Origin: DASWUZ01 sp036401375
Lineage (GTDB): Bacteria; Acidobacteriota; Terriglobia; Terriglobales; Acidobacteriaceae
NCBI GenBank assembly: GCA_036401375.1
Contig: DASWVB010000002.1
Coordinates: forward strand, 310,001 to 374,000
Direction of reading: 5' to 3'
Length of the DNA stretch: 64,000 bases
This document shows positions 62,958 to 64,000 of the stretch, one piece after another. Below the pieces are notes generated by a model that was given only the letters and a program-made list of their open reading frames with translations, was not told where the DNA came from and made no database searches. The translations under genes and the position numbers were made by a program. Every line of letters begins with the position of its first letter. Position 1 is the stretch's first letter.

Positions 62958-64000
62958 ATGAAGATTGTCTTTGCGGCGTCGGAGTCTCTGCCCTACGCAC
63001 GGACCGGCGGACTGGCGGACGTGATAGACGCACTGCCGCGTGAGATTGCCCGGCAGGGCCATACCGTCAGCGTCTACCTGCCTCTCTACCGGCAGGTGCA
63101 GTCGAAAGGCAAGGACCGCAAGGTCCTCATCCCATCGCTTACTATTCCGTTCGCAGATTACAACCGCTTTGCGGCCGTGATCGATGGAGGCATTCACGGC
63201 GGAGTCCAGATCTACTTCATCGATTGCCCCGAGCTGTTCGATCGCGAGTATATGTACGAGACTCCCTCCGGCTACTATGGGGATAACTGGGAGCGCTTCG
63301 CCCTCTACAGCCGCGCGGTGCTGGAGAGCACGAAGCAGCTTGGCGTTCCTGACGTCTTCCACGTGCACGACTGGGAGGCCGCAATGCTTCCGGTCTATCT
63401 CGGCACCGTCTACCAGTCAGACCCTGCATTGCGCAAAGCAGCGACAGTGTTGACCGTGCACAACGCCGGCAACCAGGGCATTTTTTCAGCGGAGACCACG
63501 CAGCGGCTGCTGCTGCCTGCACAGCTTTTCACCGCGGACCGGCTGGAGTTTTACAACCAGTTCAACTTCCTCAAGGGCGGGATTCTTTACGCGGACGCGG
63601 TAACGACCGTAAGCCCTCACTATGCGAAGGAGGTGCAGACGCCGGAGTTTGGTAATCGCCTCGATGGCGTGTTCCGCTCGCGGAGCAACGATCTGCACGG
63701 CATCCTCAACGGCGTCGACTACGCGAAGTGGGACCCGGCTACCGATGGCAACATCGCGGCGCACTATACGCCCGAGAACCTGCAGGGCAAGGTTGCGTGC
63801 CGGCGCGACCTGCTGCATGCGTTTGGTTTGGACCATGTTCCTGAAGATGCGCCGGTGCTCGGGGTGGTATCGCGATTCAGTACGCGGACTGGCTCGGACC
63901 TGCTGGCTGAAGCCGCCGATCGGCTCGCGGCCGGGGACGTGAAAGTGGGCGATCTGAGAGTCGTCATCATCGGCTCAGGCGAACCGTACTACGAGGGCCT
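62958..64000 (+). CDS. glgA: Glycogen synthase-like GT5, 3' end beyond the window
   Basis: The first 347 codons of a GT5 enzyme, cut by the window edge. The N-terminal GT-B domain shows MKIVFAASESLPYARTGGLA, VFHVHDWEAAM, LTVHNAGNQGIF and LNGVDYAKWDP; the C-terminal domain starts VLGVVSRFSTRTGSDLL. Two positions differ from the standard enzyme: the KTGGL lysine is Arg15, and the lysine expected in the QKG-type site after the SRF arginine (Arg306) is Thr311. A normal GlgA carries Lys at both (Lys15 and Lys305 in E. coli). The protein may have altered activity or donor use. ATG 62958 lies in a weak ribosome binding context. Confidence 0.85.
   Translation, partial: MKIVFAASESLPYARTGGLADVIDALPREIARQGHTVSVYLPLYRQVQSKGKDRKVLIPSLTIPFADYNRFAAVIDGGIHGGVQIYFIDCPELFDREYMYETPSGYYGDNWERFALYSRAVLESTKQLGVPDVFHVHDWEAAMLPVYLGTVYQSDPALRKAATVLTVHNAGNQGIFSAETTQRLLLPAQLFTADRLEFYNQFNFLKGGILYADAVTTVSPHYAKEVQTPEFGNRLDGVFRSRSNDLHGILNGVDYAKWDPATDGNIAAHYTPENLQGKVACRRDLLHAFGLDHVPEDAPVLGVVSRFSTRTGSDLLAEAADRLAAGDVKVGDLRVVIIGSGEPYYEG

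Overview
The window is a GC-rich bacterial chromosome segment that most resembles an Acidobacteriota of class Terriglobia (Granulicella/Edaphobacter/Terriglobus type). The reasons are a Ser/Thr kinase fused to a TPR region, a YpdA-type bacillithiol-disulfide reductase, a large exopolysaccharide locus with fused Wzz/tyrosine kinase, FecR/DUF6600-type secreted proteins, and ordinary housekeeping genes (ruvC, thiG, ksgA, glgA, ugd, class I fumarase). This placement is inference from gene content; no rRNA or tRNA gene was seen.

Layout. 0.1-4.5 kb: a minus-strand run of a DUF2339 membrane protein, a phytoene-desaturase-like FAD oxidoreductase and a metallo-beta-lactamase-fold hydrolase. 4.7-9.2 kb: an OmpA-family envelope protein, a short-chain dehydrogenase, a zinc-free-type quinone/alcohol dehydrogenase and small unknowns. 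9.5-16.1 kb: a putative surface serine protease with Ig-like N-terminus, YpdA, and the kinase-TPR receptor. 16.3-20.4 kb: an ATP-grasp ligase, a GCS2-type carboxylate-amine ligase and two alpha/beta-hydrolase esterases, which look like a small-peptide or amide biosynthesis and hydrolysis module. 20.5-27.3 kb: a degenerate EAL protein, a secreted esterase, fumarase, an M29 aminopeptidase, a Nudix hydrolase and an aldo/keto reductase.

27.4-49.3 kb is an exopolysaccharide/capsule locus: WcaF-like acetyltransferase, a giant secreted beta-helix protein behind an unusual leader, UDP-glucose dehydrogenase, Wzy-like polymerase, Wzx-like flippase, four glycosyltransferases, Wzc-like co-polymerase/tyrosine kinase, Wza-like export protein, a secreted unknown, and rfbC/rfbD. 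The rfbD gene appears to start at CTG and would be cut short by any gene finder limited to ATG/GTG/TTG. No initiating sugar-phosphate transferase and no rfbA/rfbB is present, so those must lie elsewhere.

49.4-53.6 kb holds small proteins (zinc ribbon, a short basic protein, VOC fold, an omega-like RNA polymerase subunit candidate), an ankyrin protein and a cytochrome P450. 53.6-57.4 kb looks like an accessory stretch with lower GC by eye: DJ-1/PfpI protein, a frameshifted TetR remnant, SDR, alpha/beta hydrolase and unassigned sequence. 57.4-64 kb returns to core genes: thiG, a pair of repeated hairpins, ruvC, two secreted proteins, ksgA, and the 5' part of a glgA-like glycogen synthase with two unusual active-site substitutions, cut by the window edge.
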